From: Xanthobacteraceae bacterium
Lineage (GTDB): Bacteria; Pseudomonadota; Alphaproteobacteria; Rhizobiales; Xanthobacteraceae
NCBI GenBank assembly: GCA_030037885.1
Contig: JASHPU010000220.1
Coordinates: forward strand, 1 to 43,213
Length of the DNA: 43,213 nt
Direction: 5' to 3'
Numbering within the stretch: the first letter of the stretch is position 1; every line of letters starts with the position of its first letter. The notes beneath the pieces were generated by a model. It made no database searches. It saw only the letters and a list, made by a program, of their open reading frames with translations, and had not been told where the DNA came from. Shown in pieces: positions 7,952-17,542 of the stretch. The position numbers and the translations under genes are program-made.

Positions 7952-8511
7952 GCGGCAGTCGAAGCGTCATTCCGGGGCCGAGCCAACGGGTCCGGCCCGA
8001 ACTGGCCGGCCCGATGACAAGCTCCACGAGGAACCCGGTATCCATAACCCCGGCCCAAGATCCCTGCCCAAGGGGTTATGGATTCCGGACTCGCCGCTTC
8101 GCGGCGATCCGGAATGACGATTCAGAATAACGATTCAGAATGACGACATGCCGCGCCTCGACGCCGCGGCGAGGAATTCGCCCTGGCGTGGCGCCGGATA
8201 CTCGGCGGCCAAAGCCGATAGGGGGCGCAAGGCACCGAGGATTGCACACGCCGCTATTAAGCGCGCTTTGGGGGCCTGCCTCGCTAGCGGATTTGGCCGT
8301 CTGGCAAAAACCTGGACGATTTTCCAGTCCTTTTGAATTCGGTGCGATTCGGCGCGAAAATGCCGCCCGCCGTTGCGCGGTTGCAGGTTTTATGCAATGT
8401 CCGCACCGACTTGCGCCGCTCGCGGGCTTGATCGCGCGGCGGGCGCCTTCCAGCTTCCTTTGCGGGCCGGCTCCCCGAGGCCGGCCCTCTCAACAGCCGA
8501 GGTTCTCTGCG
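7952..8511. other. Intergenic region upstream of hppA
   Basis: It contains repeat family A copy 1, then the doubled motif GATTCAGAAT (8119-8141), and about 370 bp without recognisable genes. The long frame that joins this region to hppA reads through low-complexity Arg/Pro-rich sequence unlike the pyrophosphatase family, so I do not extend hppA into it. An hppA promoter presumably lies here, but I cannot assign its elements with confidence. Confidence 0.5.
7966..8118 (+). repeat. Dispersed palindromic repeat family A, copy 1
   Basis: The copy is 153 bp with terminal inverted ends GTCATTCCGG (7966) and CCGGAATGAC (to 8118). Inside it has ATCCATAACCCC and GGTTATGGATTCCGG as another inverted pair. 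Related copies lie at 36249-36422 (inverted) and 36887-37062. It occupies the gap before hppA. It has no coding capacity that I believe. Confidence 0.85.
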
Positions 8512-10644
8512 ATGCACGTCCTGTCGCTCATCATTCTGTGCGGTATTTTGGCCATCGTTTATGCCATCTGGGCCACCTATTCGGTCATGCGGTCCGATGC
8601 GGGCAGCGACCGCATGCGGGAAATTTCCGCGGCGGTGCGCGAGGGCGCGCAGGCCTATTTGCGGCGGCAATACTCGACGATCGCCATCGTCGGTATCATT
8701 ATTTTCGTGATCATCGGCTTTCTGCTCGGCTGGCCGGTCGCCATCGGCTTTGCCATCGGCGCAATCCTCTCCGGCAGTGCGGGCTTCATCGGCATGAATG
8801 TGTCGGTTCGCGCCAATGCGCGGACGGCCCAAGCCGCTATTGGCTCGCTCGCCGGCGGACTCGGCCTGGCGTTCCGCGCCGGCGCCAGCACCGGCTTGCT
8901 GGTGGCCGGGCTCGCGCTGCTCAGCGTCACCGTCTATTTCTTGATCCTGATCGGGCCGCTGCATCTGTCGCCAGACCATCGCACCGTGACCAACGCCTTG
9001 GTGGCGCTCGGTTTTGGGGCTTCCCTGATCTCGATCTTCGCACGGCTTGGCGGCGGCATTTTCACCAAGAGCGCCGACGTCGGTGGCGATCTGGTCGGCA
9101 AGGTCGAGGCCGGCATTCCGGAGGACGATCCGCGCAACCCAGCCACCATTGCCGATAATGTCGGCGACAACGTCGGCGATTGCGCCGGCATGGCTGCCGA
9201 CCTGTTCGAAACCTACGTGGTCACCACTGTCGCAACGATGGTGCTGGCATCGATCTTCGCCACCGCCGCCCACGCCAGCGCCGGCGTATTGTTCAAATTG
9301 ATGGTGCTGCCGCTGGCGATCGGAGGCATCTGCATCATCACCTCGATCCTCGGCACATTGTTCGTCAGGCTGCCTGCCAACCAATCGATCATGGGCGCGC
9401 TTTATCGTGGCGTGATTGCCACCGGCATTCTGTCGCTCGGCGCAGTCGCCTTGGTCATTCACCTCTTGATCGGCTTCGGACCGATTGCCGGCCTCACCTA
9501 TAGCGGCCTGCGGCTCTACCTGTGCGGCGTCGTCGGCCTGGTCGTCACCGGCTTCATCGTTTGGGTCACGGAGTATTACACCGGCACCCCTTATCGTCCG
9601 GTGCAATCGATTTCCAAGGCCTCGGTGACTGGTCACGGCACCAACATCATCCAGGGTCTTGCCGTTTCGCTGGAAGCGACGGCGCTGCCGGCCATTGTGA
9701 TTATTGCCGGCATCCTGTTCAGCGTGAATTTCGCCGGCTTGTTCGGCCTCGCCATCGCCGTGACGACGATGCTGGCGCTGGCCGGAATGATTATCGCCCT
9801 CGACGCCTTTGGCCCGGTCACCGACAATGCCGGCGGCATCGCCGAAATGGCCGGGCTGCCCAAGGAGGTGCGCAAGTCGACCGACGCGCTCGACGCGGTC
9901 GGCAACACCACCAAGGCGGTGACCAAGGGCTACGCCATCGGCTCCGCCGGCCTTGGCGCGCTGGTGCTGTTCGCCGCCTACAACGAAGACCTCAATTTCT
10001 TCATCAGCAACGCGGTGGCGCATCCTTACTTCAAAGGCGTGGTGCTGAACTTTTCGCTGAGTAATCCTTACGTCGTCGCCGGCCTGTTGTTCGGCGGCTT
10101 ATTGCCCTACCTGTTCGGCGCCATGGGCATGACCGCGGTGGGCCGCGCCGCCTCTTCGATCGTTGAAGAGGTGCGGCGACAGTTCCGCGAGCGCCCCGGC
10201 ATCATGAAAGGCACCGACAAGCCTGATTACGGCCGCGCCGTCGACATGCTGACCCGCGCTGCGATCAAGGAAATGATCGTGCCGTCGCTGTTGCCGGTGC
10301 TCTCCCCGCTGTTCGCCTATTTCGTCGTCTACTTCATCGCTGGCGGCGGCGCGGCCGGCAAGTCGGCGGCGTTCTCCGCGGTCGGCGCCATGTTGCTCGG
10401 CGTCATCGTTACCGGACTGTTCGTGGCGATCTCGATGACCTCGGGCGGCGGCGCCTGGGACAATGCGAAAAAATACATCGAGGACGGCCATTACGGCGGC
10501 AAGGGTTCCGACGCCCACAAAGCCGCGGTGACCGGCGACACGGTCGGCGATCCCTACAAGGACACCGCCGGCCCCGCGGTCAACCCGATGATCAAGATCA
10601 CCAACATCGTGGCGCTGTTGCTGCTCGCCGTGCTGGCGCATTGA
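8512..10644 (+). CDS. hppA: Membrane-bound proton-pumping pyrophosphatase
   Basis: This 710-residue integral membrane enzyme couples pyrophosphate hydrolysis to proton pumping. About 16 hydrophobic segments are expected and many are visible. The substrate-site motif [18 protein letters not shown] begins near residue 189, followed by [20 protein letters not shown]. Two further acidic motifs are DNAGGIAEM (about 440) and [20 protein letters not shown] near the C-terminus. The segment [10 protein letters not shown] (from 464) has Lys at 468, the residue associated with the K+-independent subfamily. The ATG at 8512 gives a hydrophobic first helix typical of the family. A palindromic repeat and a hairpin follow the stop. 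Confidence 0.96.
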   Translation: MHVLSLIILCGILAIVYAIWATYSVMRSDAGSDRMREISAAVREGAQAYLRRQYSTIAIVGIIIFVIIGFLLGWPVAIGFAIGAILSGSAGFIGMNVSVRANARTAQAAIGSLAGGLGLAFRAGASTGLLVAGLALLSVTVYFLILIGPLHLSPDHRTVTNALVALGFGASLISIFARLGGGIFTKSADVGGDLVGKVEAGIPEDDPRNPATIADNVGDNVGDCAGMAADLFETYVVTTVATMVLASIFATAAHASAGVLFKLMVLPLAIGGICIITSILGTLFVRLPANQSIMGALYRGVIATGILSLGAVALVIHLLIGFGPIAGLTYSGLRLYLCGVVGLVVTGFIVWVTEYYTGTPYRPVQSISKASVTGHGTNIIQGLAVSLEATALPAIVIIAGILFSVNFAGLFGLAIAVTTMLALAGMIIALDAFGPVTDNAGGIAEMAGLPKEVRKSTDALDAVGNTTKAVTKGYAIGSAGLGALVLFAAYNEDLNFFISNAVAHPYFKGVVLNFSLSNPYVVAGLLFGGLLPYLFGAMGMTAVGRAASSIVEEVRRQFRERPGIMKGTDKPDYGRAVDMLTRAAIKEMIVPSLLPVLSPLFAYFVVYFIAGGGAAGKSAAFSAVGAMLLGVIVTGLFVAISMTSGGGAWDNAKKYIEDGHYGGKGSDAHKAAVTGDTVGDPYKDTAGPAVNPMIKITNIVALLLLAVLAH

Positions 10645-10650
10645 TCAGGG

Positions 10651-10743
10651 ATCAGACATCAGTAATCGGCAGTCAGCAGTCAGGGGCCGGAAAACGTGCC
10701 GGTGGCGAATCTGATTACTGACTTCTGATTACTGACGTCTGAT
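10651..10743. repeat. Inverted repeat of ATCAG units between convergent genes (family B, copy 1)
   Basis: A 33-nt left arm (10651-10683) faces a 33-nt right arm (10711-10743) with about 80% complementarity by eye. Both are built from CATCAGTAATC-like units. A smaller inner hairpin (CCGG-GCCGG) lies in the loop. It sits between hppA and the convergent bamE and may act as a bidirectional terminator. A sister element lies at 33051-33143. Confidence 0.75.
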
Positions 10744-10768
10744 AAGACGACCGTCAGGTCGTCTTATC
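10741..10768. terminator. Perfect hairpin at the hppA/bamE convergence
   Basis: An 11-bp perfect stem GATAAGACGAC (10741-10751) / GTCGTCTTATC (10758-10768) encloses a 6-nt loop. On the minus strand it includes the last codons and stop of bamE; on the plus strand it follows hppA by about 100 nt. There is no long T-run, so the termination role is inferred from the stem and its position. Confidence 0.55.
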
Positions 10769-11230
10769 CTGGATGATGCGGAAGATGCCGTTGATGATTG
10801 ACATGTCCGCGCCGCTGGTCGGCGTGGTGCGGCTGATGAAATCGAACACTTTGCCGTCCTTGAGCCCGTATTCGGCGATCCGCTGCACCCTGCGGTTCTT
10901 GTCGAAATAGACTGCGATCACGCGCTGGTCGACGATCTTGGTCGGCATGAACGAGACCGGGCGTTCGGAGCGTTGCGAAATGTAATAGAACGCTTCGCCG
11001 CTGACGGTCGCGACTGTCGACGGTGTGCCGAGCACGAGCAGCACCTGCTCCTGCGAGGCGCCGAGCGGGATCTGCTGCAGCGCGCCCTCCGGCAGCACAT
11101 AGCCGCGCTGAAAGGTTTCGCCGAAGCAGCCGCCGGGCATCAGCCCGAGCGCCAAAACGACGAGGCACGCCGCGGTGGTGCGCCGCGCGCCGCTTTGTTG
11201 GCCCCGACTGGCCGCTGGATTGCCCCGCAT
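10754..11230 (-). CDS. bamE: Outer membrane assembly lipoprotein, SmpA/OmlA (BamE) family
   Basis: BamE is a lipoprotein subunit of the beta-barrel assembly machine. The 158-residue product has a basic start, a hydrophobic core (CLVVLALGL) and a cysteine at about residue 35 in MPGGC, a lipobox lacking the usual aliphatic residue at -3. The SmpA/OmlA domain follows: GYVLPEGALQQIPLGASQEQV, VLGTPSTVATVSGEAFYYISQ and VIAVYFDKNRRVQRIAEYGL. I chose ATG 11230 because the upstream extension to 11299 is Arg/Gly-rich and unlike a signal peptide. It is divergent from the bc1-chaperone gene, the usual arrangement in this order. Confidence 0.88.
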   Translation of the reverse strand: MRGNPAASRGQQSGARRTTAACLVVLALGLMPGGCFGETFQRGYVLPEGALQQIPLGASQEQVLLVLGTPSTVATVSGEAFYYISQRSERPVSFMPTKIVDQRVIAVYFDKNRRVQRIAEYGLKDGKVFDFISRTTPTSGADMSIINGIFRIIQDKTT

Positions 11231-11364
11231 CACCGCTCCACCTTGCACCCGGCTGCCGCCTGCCGTAGCCCCATAACCCCGTCGGGGCGCCGGCGGCAAG
11301 CGCAGAGGCGAACTCGCCGACCCGCGCGGCCCTGTGGCATCGTCACGAGTTAAGGACTAACCCC

Positions 11365-11922
11365 GTGATCCTACGGTCATTTCGGCGCAGCCCGAAGAAC
11401 GACAGCATTGCCGCGCTCTATGGCGCCATCGTGGCGCAGGCCCGTTTACCGACGTTCTACGTCGAATTCGGCGTTCCCGATACTGTCGAAGGGCGATTCG
11501 ACCTCATCGTGCTTCATCTGGTGCTGGTGTTGCGGCGGCTCGGCGGCACCGGGGATCGCGGAGGTGATTTCGGCCAGCGGCTTTTCGACGCTTTTTGCCG
11601 CGATCTCGACGGCAATTTACGCGAGATGGGCGTCGGCGACCTCGCCGTGCCCAAGCGCATGCGCCGGTTCGGCGAAGCCTTCTATGGCCGCCAGGCGGCC
11701 TATCTCGCGGCGCTCGCGGCCGCCGACCCGCAGGCCTTTGAGAAGGCCCTGGCGCGCAATATCTTACAGGCCGAGGGCATCGATCGCCGAGCCGCCCGCC
11801 TGGCGCACTATGCGCGGACGGCCGCCCGCCAATTGGATGCCCAGGACGATGCCGACCTGTTCGGCGGTATCACGGATTTTCCCGATCCCGAGGCGTTTGC
11901 CGATGCGCGAGCGAGACCGTGA
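11365..11922 (+). CDS. Ubiquinol-cytochrome c chaperone family protein
   Basis: This 185-residue protein belongs to the CBP3/UQCC1 family, which in mitochondria assists cytochrome b assembly. Family signatures are ALYGAIVAQARLPTFYVEFG at the N-terminus, FDLIVLHLVLVLRRL, and LREMGVGDLAVPKRMRRFGE, then AFYGR. The start is GTG 11365, preceded by an AAGGA site. Its 3' end overlaps the DUF177 gene by 20 nt. The bamE / bc1 chaperone / DUF177 / plsX / fabH / ihfA / merR order is common in Hyphomicrobiales. Confidence 0.9.
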   Translation: MILRSFRRSPKNDSIAALYGAIVAQARLPTFYVEFGVPDTVEGRFDLIVLHLVLVLRRLGGTGDRGGDFGQRLFDAFCRDLDGNLREMGVGDLAVPKRMRRFGEAFYGRQAAYLAALAAADPQAFEKALARNILQAEGIDRRAARLAHYARTAARQLDAQDDADLFGGITDFPDPEAFADARARP

Positions 11923-12448
11923 CCGACCCGAGACGCCGTGGCACGTCGTGGTCGCGGTCGAGGACGTACCCGCAACCGGCGCGCACATGACGCTGGTTCC
12001 GGATGCCGAAATGCGGCTTGCCATCGCCCGTATGGCCGTGCTGCGCGAGCTGTCCCGGCTGGAAGCGGATTTCGATCTGTTGCCGCACGGCGGTGGCGGA
12101 CTGCGCGTCACCGGCCGGGTTTCGGCCACGGTCGGCCAAAATTGCGTGGTTACGCTCGAGCCCCTGATGAGCGAGATCGAGGAGGATATCGACTTGGTTT
12201 ACATGCCGGCTGCCAGCGCAACCGCAACCGACGGCGAGGCTGCCGCCGCGCCGAAATGGGACGATCCCGAACCGCTGATCGGCGGTGTGGTCGATCTCGG
12301 CGCACTCGCCGCCGAATTTCTCGTCCTCGGCATCGACCCTTATCCGCGCAAGCCGGGCGCCGTGTTCGCGCCGCCGCGCGATCAAAAGCCCGAAGCCGGG
12401 CCATTTGCCGCGCTGGCCGGGTTGATGAAGGACCGCAATGGACGCTGA
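11903..12448 (+). CDS. YceD/DUF177 family protein
   Basis: The 181-residue product is a DUF177 (YceD-like) protein. Bacterial members next to rpmF are implicated in 23S rRNA processing or control of fatty-acid genes. Here the neighbours are plsX and fabH, while rpmF is absent from the usual position. Visible features are GRVSATVGQNCVVTLEPL near the middle and an acidic region ending GGVVDLGALAAEFLVLGIDP-YPRKPG (the DUF177 signature). I take ATG 11903, overlapping the upstream gene by 20 nt; the N-terminus is rich in Arg and Asp. Confidence 0.88.
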   Translation: MRERDRDRPETPWHVVVAVEDVPATGAHMTLVPDAEMRLAIARMAVLRELSRLEADFDLLPHGGGGLRVTGRVSATVGQNCVVTLEPLMSEIEEDIDLVYMPAASATATDGEAAAAPKWDDPEPLIGGVVDLGALAAEFLVLGIDPYPRKPGAVFAPPRDQKPEAGPFAALAGLMKDRNGR

Positions 12449-12536
12449 GCGCTGTTGTGTCGGGGCGCCGAACCGCTATTGTCGCGGTCGCTTTCGGCTC
12501 GCCTCCTTCCGGACTTGACAAAACCCGATCGTGTTG

Positions 12537-13592
12537 ATGCCAGACAAGGTCCGCATTGCGCTCGATGCGATGGGGGGAGATCACGGCCCTGCCGTGGTCG
12601 TCGCCGGCGCCGAGCTTGCGCTGCAAAAAGAGCGGGCCTGCGAGTTCCTGTTCTTCGGCAACGCCGCACAGGTGGGCCCCCTGATCGAGGCGCGGCCCGA
12701 GCTCAAGGCGGTGTCGCGGCTTACCCACACCGAGATCGCGGTGCGCATGGACGCCAAACCGAGCCAGGCGCTGCGCTATGGCCGCTGGAAATCGTCGATG
12801 TGGCTTGCGCTCGATGCGGTCAAAAATGGCGAAGCCGACGTCGCGGTGTCGGGCGGCAATACCGGCGCACTGATGGCGATGGCCAAGTTCGAGCTGAAAA
12901 TGCTGCCCGGCATCGAGCGTCCGGCGATCGCGGCGGCGTGGCCCACCTTGCGCGGCAAAGCCATCGTGCTCGATCTCGGCGCCTCGATCGGGGCCGACGC
13001 CGAACACCTCGTCAATCTTGCCATGATGGGCGCGGCGACCGCGCGCATTCTGCTCGGCATCGCGCGGCCGGCCGTCGGTCTCCTCAACATCGGCGTCGAA
13101 GAGGTCAAGGGCCTGGAGCCGGTCCGCGAGGCCGGCCGCATCCTGCGCGAGGAAAAGCTGCCCGACCTCGATTACGTCGGCTTCGTCGAGGGCGACGATA
13201 TCGGCAAGGGCAAGGCCGACGTCGTCGTCACCGAAGGCTTTGCCGGCAACATCGCCTTGAAGGCGGCCGAGGGCACCGCGCGGCAGATGGGCGAATATAT
13301 TCGCGCCGCGATGAGCCGTTCGCTCGGCGCCCGCATCGGTTATCTGTTCGCTCGCTCGGCCTTTCGCGAGCTGAAAGAACGCATCGATCCGCGCCGCTCC
13401 AATGGCGGCGTATTTCTCGGCCTCAACGGCATCGTGATCAAGAGCCACGGCGGTACCGACGCCGAAGGCTTCGCCGCGGCGATCGGTGTCGGCCACGGCG
13501 TGGTGCGCGACGAACTCTTGGCGAAGATCACCTTCACGCTTGGCCGTCACCAGGATTACCAGCGTCAAGCGCTCGGCGGAGCGGCCTCGTGA
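12537..13592 (+). CDS. plsX: Phosphate acyltransferase PlsX
   Basis: PlsX makes acyl-phosphate from acyl-ACP for the first step of phospholipid synthesis. The 351-residue product starts with [13 protein letters not shown], then shows [39 protein letters not shown] and [21 protein letters not shown] 12537 gives the standard N-terminus; GTG 12531 and TTG 12534 are in frame just upstream. Its stop overlaps the fabH start (GTGA), so the two are translationally coupled. Confidence 0.96.
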   Translation: MPDKVRIALDAMGGDHGPAVVVAGAELALQKERACEFLFFGNAAQVGPLIEARPELKAVSRLTHTEIAVRMDAKPSQALRYGRWKSSMWLALDAVKNGEADVAVSGGNTGALMAMAKFELKMLPGIERPAIAAAWPTLRGKAIVLDLGASIGADAEHLVNLAMMGAATARILLGIARPAVGLLNIGVEEVKGLEPVREAGRILREEKLPDLDYVGFVEGDDIGKGKADVVVTEGFAGNIALKAAEGTARQMGEYIRAAMSRSLGARIGYLFARSAFRELKERIDPRRSNGGVFLGLNGIVIKSHGGTDAEGFAAAIGVGHGVVRDELLAKITFTLGRHQDYQRQALGGAAS

Positions 13593-14566
13593 CGGTGCGC
13601 CGCTCAGTCATGCTCGGCTGCGGCAGCTATCTGCCGCACCAAGTCCTCACCAACGGGGATTTGGCGCGCAAGGTCGACACCTCCGACGAGTGGATCGTAC
13701 AGCGCACCGGCATTCACGAGCGGCGTATCGCCGCGTCGGGTGAACTGACGTCGCAGCTGGCGATCAATGCGGCGCGCTCGGCGCTCGCCCACGCTCATGT
13801 CGGCGCGCAATCGATCGACCTCATCGTGCTGGCGACATCGACGCCCGACAACACCTTCCCGGCGAGCGCGGTGTCGGTGCAGGCAGAGCTCGGCATCACT
13901 CACGGCGCCGCGTTCGACCTGCAGGCGGTGTGCTCGGGCTTCGTCTACGGGCTTGCGACCGCGGATGCGCTGTTGAAATCCGGTGCGTTTTCGCGCGCGC
14001 TCGTCATCGGCGCCGAAACCTTTTCGCGCATTCTCGACTGGACCGACCGCTCGACCTGCGTGCTGTTCGGCGACGGCGCCGGCGCCGTCGTGCTCGAGGC
14101 GCAGCAGCAGCCCGATTCGCGGGAGGCGCGCGGCATTCTCACGGTGCATCTGCGCTCGGACGGCCGCTACAAATCAAAACTCTATGTCGACGGCGGCCCG
14201 TCGTCGACCGGGACGGTCGGCCATCTGCGCATGGAGGGTAGGGAAGTTTTCCGCCACGCCGTGGCGATGATCACCGACGTGGTCGAGGATGCTTTCAAGG
14301 CGACCGGCTATACGGCCGAGGACGTCGACTGGTTCATCCCGCATCAGGCCAATAAGCGGATCATCGACGGCTCGGCGCACAAGCTCGGCATTGCGCCGGC
14401 CAAAATCATCACCACGGTGGATCGCCACGGCAACACGTCGGCCGCTTCGATTCCGCTCGCGCTGGCCGATGCGCTGGCCGAGCGGCGCGTCAAGCGCGGC
14501 GACCTGCTTTTGTTCGAAGCCATGGGCGGCGGTTTCACCTGGGGCGCGGCGCTGGTGCGCTGGTAG
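13589..14566 (+). CDS. fabH: 3-oxoacyl-ACP synthase III (KAS III)
   Basis: FabH condenses acetyl-CoA with malonyl-ACP to begin fatty-acid synthesis. The 325-residue protein has the catalytic triad: C115 in [10 protein letters not shown]252 in IPHQANKRI and N282 in GNTSAASIP. The N-terminal [10 protein letters not shown] and [10 protein letters not shown] are typical. The GTG start at 13589 overlaps the plsX stop by 4 nt; ATG 13610 is a possible but shorter alternative. It is followed by the ihfA promoter. Confidence 0.96.
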   Translation: MTVRRSVMLGCGSYLPHQVLTNGDLARKVDTSDEWIVQRTGIHERRIAASGELTSQLAINAARSALAHAHVGAQSIDLIVLATSTPDNTFPASAVSVQAELGITHGAAFDLQAVCSGFVYGLATADALLKSGAFSRALVIGAETFSRILDWTDRSTCVLFGDGAGAVVLEAQQQPDSREARGILTVHLRSDGRYKSKLYVDGGPSSTGTVGHLRMEGREVFRHAVAMITDVVEDAFKATGYTAEDVDWFIPHQANKRIIDGSAHKLGIAPAKIITTVDRHGNTSAASIPLALADALAERRVKRGDLLLFEAMGGGFTWGAALVRW

Positions 14567-14625
14567 CTCGCGGGGCTTCGGACCGGATGAGGACGACCTG
14601 CCGCAACGGCGGCCGCGCAAGCCCG

Positions 14626-14654
14626 TTGACCCTGCGGCAACAAGCTTATATCAT
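14626..14654 (+). promoter_or_regulatory. Predicted sigma-70-type promoter for ihfA
   Basis: TTGACC at 14626-14631 and TATCAT at 14649-14654 are separated by 17 nt, close to consensus. It lies about 60 nt upstream of the ihfA start and would let ihfA and merR be expressed apart from fabH. Confidence 0.65.
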
Positions 14655-14716
14655 TGATAATTCAGGGCGATATCGGCCGCGCGTGGCGCTGGTCGCCGGA
14701 CCTGGCGGGGCTGGCC

Positions 14717-15034
14717 ATGGCAGGAAAGACGGTAACGCGCGCCGATCTGTGCGAGGCGGTCTATGCGAAAGTCGGTCTGTCGCGCAGCGAATCGGCTGCG
14801 CTCGTAGAACTTGTGCTGAAGGAGATTACCGACTGTCTGGAGCGCGGCGAAACCGTGAAATTGTCGTCGTTCGGTTCGTTCGTGGTGCGCAAGAAGGGCC
14901 AGCGCATCGGCCGCAATCCGAAGACCGGCAAGGAAGTGCCGATCTCGCCACGCCGCGTCATGGTGTTCAAGCCGTCCGCCATTCTCAAGCAGCGCATCAA
15001 TTCCAATTCGGGCAGCAAGTCGCCGGCTTCTTAA
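14717..15034 (+). CDS. ihfA: Integration host factor subunit alpha
   Basis: IHF-alpha (105 residues) pairs with IHF-beta to bend DNA in recombination, replication and transcription. The HU/IHF pattern is complete: [35 protein letters not shown], then the DNA-intercalating arm [18 protein letters not shown], and [18 protein letters not shown] 14717 gives the family-length N-terminus; the longer frame from 14654 has no family support. The nearby tyrosine-integrase element may use IHF for integration, as many do, but that is inference. Confidence 0.96.
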   Translation: MAGKTVTRADLCEAVYAKVGLSRSESAALVELVLKEITDCLERGETVKLSSFGSFVVRKKGQRIGRNPKTGKEVPISPRRVMVFKPSAILKQRINSNSGSKSPAS

Positions 15035-15065
15035 AGAGGCGGCGCGCGACAGGTGAGGGCAGCCA

Positions 15066-15683
15066 TTGGACAAGGCGCCGGGGGCATTCCGCACCATCAG
15101 CGAAGTCGCTGACGAGATCGACGTGCCGCAGCACGTGCTGCGCTTCTGGGAAAGCCGGTTTGCGCAAATCCGGCCGATGAAACGCGGCGGCGGCCGGCGC
15201 TTTTACCGGCCCGAGGACGTCGACCTTTTGCGCGGCGTGCGCCACCTCCTTTACGGCGAGGGTTATACGATCCGCGGCGTGCAGCGCATTTTGCGCGAGC
15301 AGGGGGTCGCTTTCGTGCAGGACGTTTGGCGCGCCGGCGCCGAACCGCCGCCTCCACAGTCCGACGCGGATCGGGCCGAAGATGAGGGCGACGTGTCGCG
15401 CGGCGCGGAAGCTGCGTCAGGCGCGCCGTCAATTTTTGGCATGGCCGGGCCGCGGCATCGCCCGGACGAGGCGCGGCCGCCGGTCCGCCGCGAGCCGAGC
15501 TTTGCGCCGCCGGACGCCGGCAAGCCAAAGCCCGCGGCACTTTCAGGCGACCAGCGCCGCCAATTGCGCGCCGCGCTGGACGATCTCGTCGCCTGCCGCG
15601 GTTTGCTGGAGGCGGCGCTTGTCGACGAGGGCTCGGCAAATGGTGACTTTGCGAATGGCGGTCCGAATGGCGGCGGGGCATGA
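15066..15683 (+). CDS. MerR family transcriptional regulator
   Basis: The 205-residue protein has an N-terminal MerR winged helix ([20 protein letters not shown], then WESRF, and [20 protein letters not shown]). This is followed by a Pro/Ala/Asp-rich linker and a helical C-terminus ([20 protein letters not shown]). It resembles the conserved ihfA-linked MerR protein of alphaproteobacteria, whose effector is unknown. I accept TTG 15066 as start, since no in-frame ATG precedes the HTH. It follows ihfA by 31 nt, so the two are probably cotranscribed. Confidence 0.88.
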   Translation: MDKAPGAFRTISEVADEIDVPQHVLRFWESRFAQIRPMKRGGGRRFYRPEDVDLLRGVRHLLYGEGYTIRGVQRILREQGVAFVQDVWRAGAEPPPPQSDADRAEDEGDVSRGAEAASGAPSIFGMAGPRHRPDEARPPVRREPSFAPPDAGKPKPAALSGDQRRQLRAALDDLVACRGLLEAALVDEGSANGDFANGGPNGGGA

Positions 15684-15809
15684 CGGCGGCGCTGCCGCTG
15701 CGCCGTTGGCCTGATCGCGGCTTCGGCCAGCCGATCGGCACCATGGCGTCACGTTGCCTTGTCGCGATCATGCGCCGGCAAATGCCTCTCGATCAGCGCG
15801 GGAACGGCA

Positions 15810-16019
15810 TTACCTTTGAGCTGACAGGCGAATGCGCGAGACGGCATGACGATTCAAATGATTGCCCTCTTGGCTTCGCGTCGCGCCTTGCCGGCTCTTG
15901 ATTGTTGGGTCGCACCATGCGTGGGCGCCGGTCTTACAGGCGCTGTTCAACATGCTGCCCATGCCAAGCAACACGGCCATCGCCGTAAGGGCAAATACTA
16001 CGGGGAAGCAGTGCTTCAT
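15810..16019 (-). CDS. Possible small exported protein
   Basis: This is a 69-residue frame starting MKHCFPVVFALTAMAVLLGM, a plausible signal peptide, followed by a short Cys-containing and basic region (NSACKTGAHAWCDP). I do not recognise a family. Coding bias cannot be judged over this length, and the region is otherwise gene-poor, so it may be spurious. Confidence 0.3.
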   Translation of the reverse strand: MKHCFPVVFALTAMAVLLGMGSMLNSACKTGAHAWCDPTIKSRQGATRSQEGNHLNRHAVSRIRLSAQR

Positions 16020-16181
16020 GATGCGACCTCGCACCTGCGGGCCCCGAACCCACCCCAATGTCTTGCGGACTCTCATAAGTCCAAGCTGAATGCGCGATGA
16101 ACGCCAGTGGAACTGCGGCAAGCGCTTACGGCGAAGCAGCAAACGTCGCCGTTCTGCAAGGAGACGGGGCGGAGATAGCGT

Positions 16182-16532
16182 TTACTGGTGGGTGGCTCCC
16201 ACCGAAAAATAGGTGCGAACCGTGCCGTATTCGGTCTGCTTGCGGACGTCTGTCGTGATGTAGGCTCGTGCCCTGGTGGCCCCGCTGGTGGCGGCTGGGT
16301 TGCCGTTGAGCGCGCCCCAGTTGACGCCGCTACTCGCTTCGGCGCGCGTCCAACCGCCGATTTTCATGCAAACGTCGGCGCCCGGCACGTAGCCAAAACC
16401 GGCGCCGTAAGCGCTGCAATTTTTAACGTGACCCGCCGGCTTGCTTTTGGCGTGCTGTTCGGCTGCATAGGCCGCGCCAACAGCCAGCAGGGCGGCCGCT
16501 ACTGCGATGAGCAGAGTTTGTAAACGCTTCAT
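16182..16532 (-). CDS. Truncated alphaproteobacterial porin (Porin_2 type)
   Basis: The product has 116 residues: a signal peptide (MKRLQTLLIAVAAALLAVGA, then AYAAE), then the hallmark start of alphaproteobacterial porins, VKNCSAYGAGFGYVPGADVCMKIGG. Next come WTRAEASSG and a first barrel strand pair ending KQTEYGTVRTYFSVGATHQ. Full porins of this family run several hundred residues; here the frame stops after about 95 mature residues. It cannot form a complete barrel, so it is probably a remnant. Short family members do exist in relatives, so it may still be expressed. Confidence 0.75.
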   Translation of the reverse strand: MKRLQTLLIAVAAALLAVGAAYAAEQHAKSKPAGHVKNCSAYGAGFGYVPGADVCMKIGGWTRAEASSGVNWGALNGNPAATSGATRARAYITTDVRKQTEYGTVRTYFSVGATHQ

Positions 16533-17019
16533 GGCCCCAATCCTGCTTCCGTGGGGCTGGATGTTATCGGATCGGCCGAGCGGATGCAAAACGCAGTCGA
16601 GCAGAAAACCAGCCGCCGCATGTCGCACGGCGATCCAAGTCGACCAGCCGGTGCCGATGTTGGCAAACGGAATAGTACGGTTTTCCTCAAGAGCGTTCGG
16701 CGGCTTGTCCGTTCCTCGAGGCCAGCGCAGGCGTTGCTATTCGGAAATTGCCGTGGCGGAACTCGCGTCAAACGGCACATTGTCGTCGCGTTTCGCGGCG
16801 TCGGTCGAACACCGGCGCGCGGCTGTGTCGCGGCGCCGCAGCCGCGCGGATCACTGGCGAGGTGCCGGCGTCCGTTATGTGTGTTTGCCGTCTATCGTGG
16901 CCGTTGTCATGGTGTTTGCCGCGCGCGGCTGCAGACCGGGCGGGTTGTTCGTACTAATTTAATTTTCGAGGCGTCCTAATAGCCGAATCGATGCGGCGCT
17001 CTCAGGAAGCCCTTTGGCG
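16533..17019. other. Gene-free stretch upstream of the porin fragment
   Basis: No gene is convincing here. Reading frames present are Arg-rich and lack ribosome sites. The porin fragment's promoter should lie on the minus strand near 16540-16650, but I cannot place its elements. Confidence 0.4.
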
Positions 17020-17226
17020 ATGCCCACCGATCTGCAAGCTACGGCGACTTGTCCGAAGTGCCGCCACGACATGACCTATGTTACTTCGGTGCCGCACCCG
17101 AAGGCACCGCAGATGCTCAAGACCACTTTTGTTTGCTTTCGATGTAATCGAACCTTCAGTTATGCGCTTTCGCCGGAAATGGCCGCAGCTTATTCAAATG
17201 AATCCGCCGAGCCGGTCATTGCTTGA
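17020..17226 (+). CDS. Small zinc-ribbon protein
   Basis: This is a 68-residue protein with two CxxC pairs (CPKC near residue 11 and CFRC near residue 41), forming a likely zinc ribbon: TCPKCRHDMTYVTSVPHP, then TTFVCFRCNRTFSYA. Similar short proteins are common in Bradyrhizobium relatives, without known function. AGGAAG upstream supports ATG 17020. It is the last chromosomal gene before the integrative element. Confidence 0.7.
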   Translation: MPTDLQATATCPKCRHDMTYVTSVPHPKAPQMLKTTFVCFRCNRTFSYALSPEMAAAYSNESAEPVIA

Positions 17227-17367
17227 TCGTGCCAAGATGGGTCCGGCCTCGGTTTGTGGCCGTAAGGTGAGGGAATAGATTGTTCGCCGGTCGTTCGTGC
17301 TGGCGTCCTGTTCCCTTAGGCCGCGAGGGGTGCTGGCCGGTCTCCGAGCCTGGTGTAGCCGCTTTTT

Positions 17368-17412
17368 TGGTCGGAGCGGCGAGATTTGAACTCGCGACCC
17401 CCAGTCCCCCAG
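17368..17412. repeat. attL: 45-bp duplicate of the tRNA-Pro 3' half
   Basis: It is identical to 25165-25209 and reads, on the minus strand, from the first base of the anticodon loop through the 3' CCA. The 5' half of a tRNA is absent beyond it, so this copy is not a functional tRNA gene. It marks the left junction of the element. Confidence 0.92.
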
Positions 17413-17473
17413 GTGGCCGGGGCTGGTTCTCTGGGGTTTCCCTTGCTTGTTTTTTCAGTGATTTAGCTTATTT

Positions 17474-17528
17474 GGCGCTTCCCGCAAATCGCTGGATTTG
17501 CCATTTTGGTGCTTCCCCGGTGCTTCCC
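17474..17528. other. Left integrase arm-type sites
   Basis: GGCGCTTCCC lies at 17474-17483, GGTGCTTCCC at 17508-17517 and again at 17519-17528 (period 11). The tandem pair, with one extra base, is a 21-bp stretch (17509-17529) repeated exactly near the right end. The sites lie between attL and the integrase start, as in P4-type attP regions. Function is inferred. Confidence 0.65.
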
Positions 17529-17542
17529 AGGAGGCCGAAGCC

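Noticed and set aside
8140-8511. N-terminal extension of hppA
   Set aside because: Adds 124 low-complexity residues not found in the pyrophosphatase family, and no ribosome site supports it.
8284-10023. 579-residue minus-strand frame over hppA
   Set aside because: Shadow of hppA; repetitive Asp/Gly/Arg/His composition and no family pattern.
12150-13568. 472-residue minus-strand frame over DUF177 and plsX
   Set aside because: Antisense shadow of two recognisable genes.
17368-17412. A second tRNA-Pro gene at the left end
   Set aside because: Only the 3' half is present; the 5' acceptor, D arm and half of the anticodon arm are missing.
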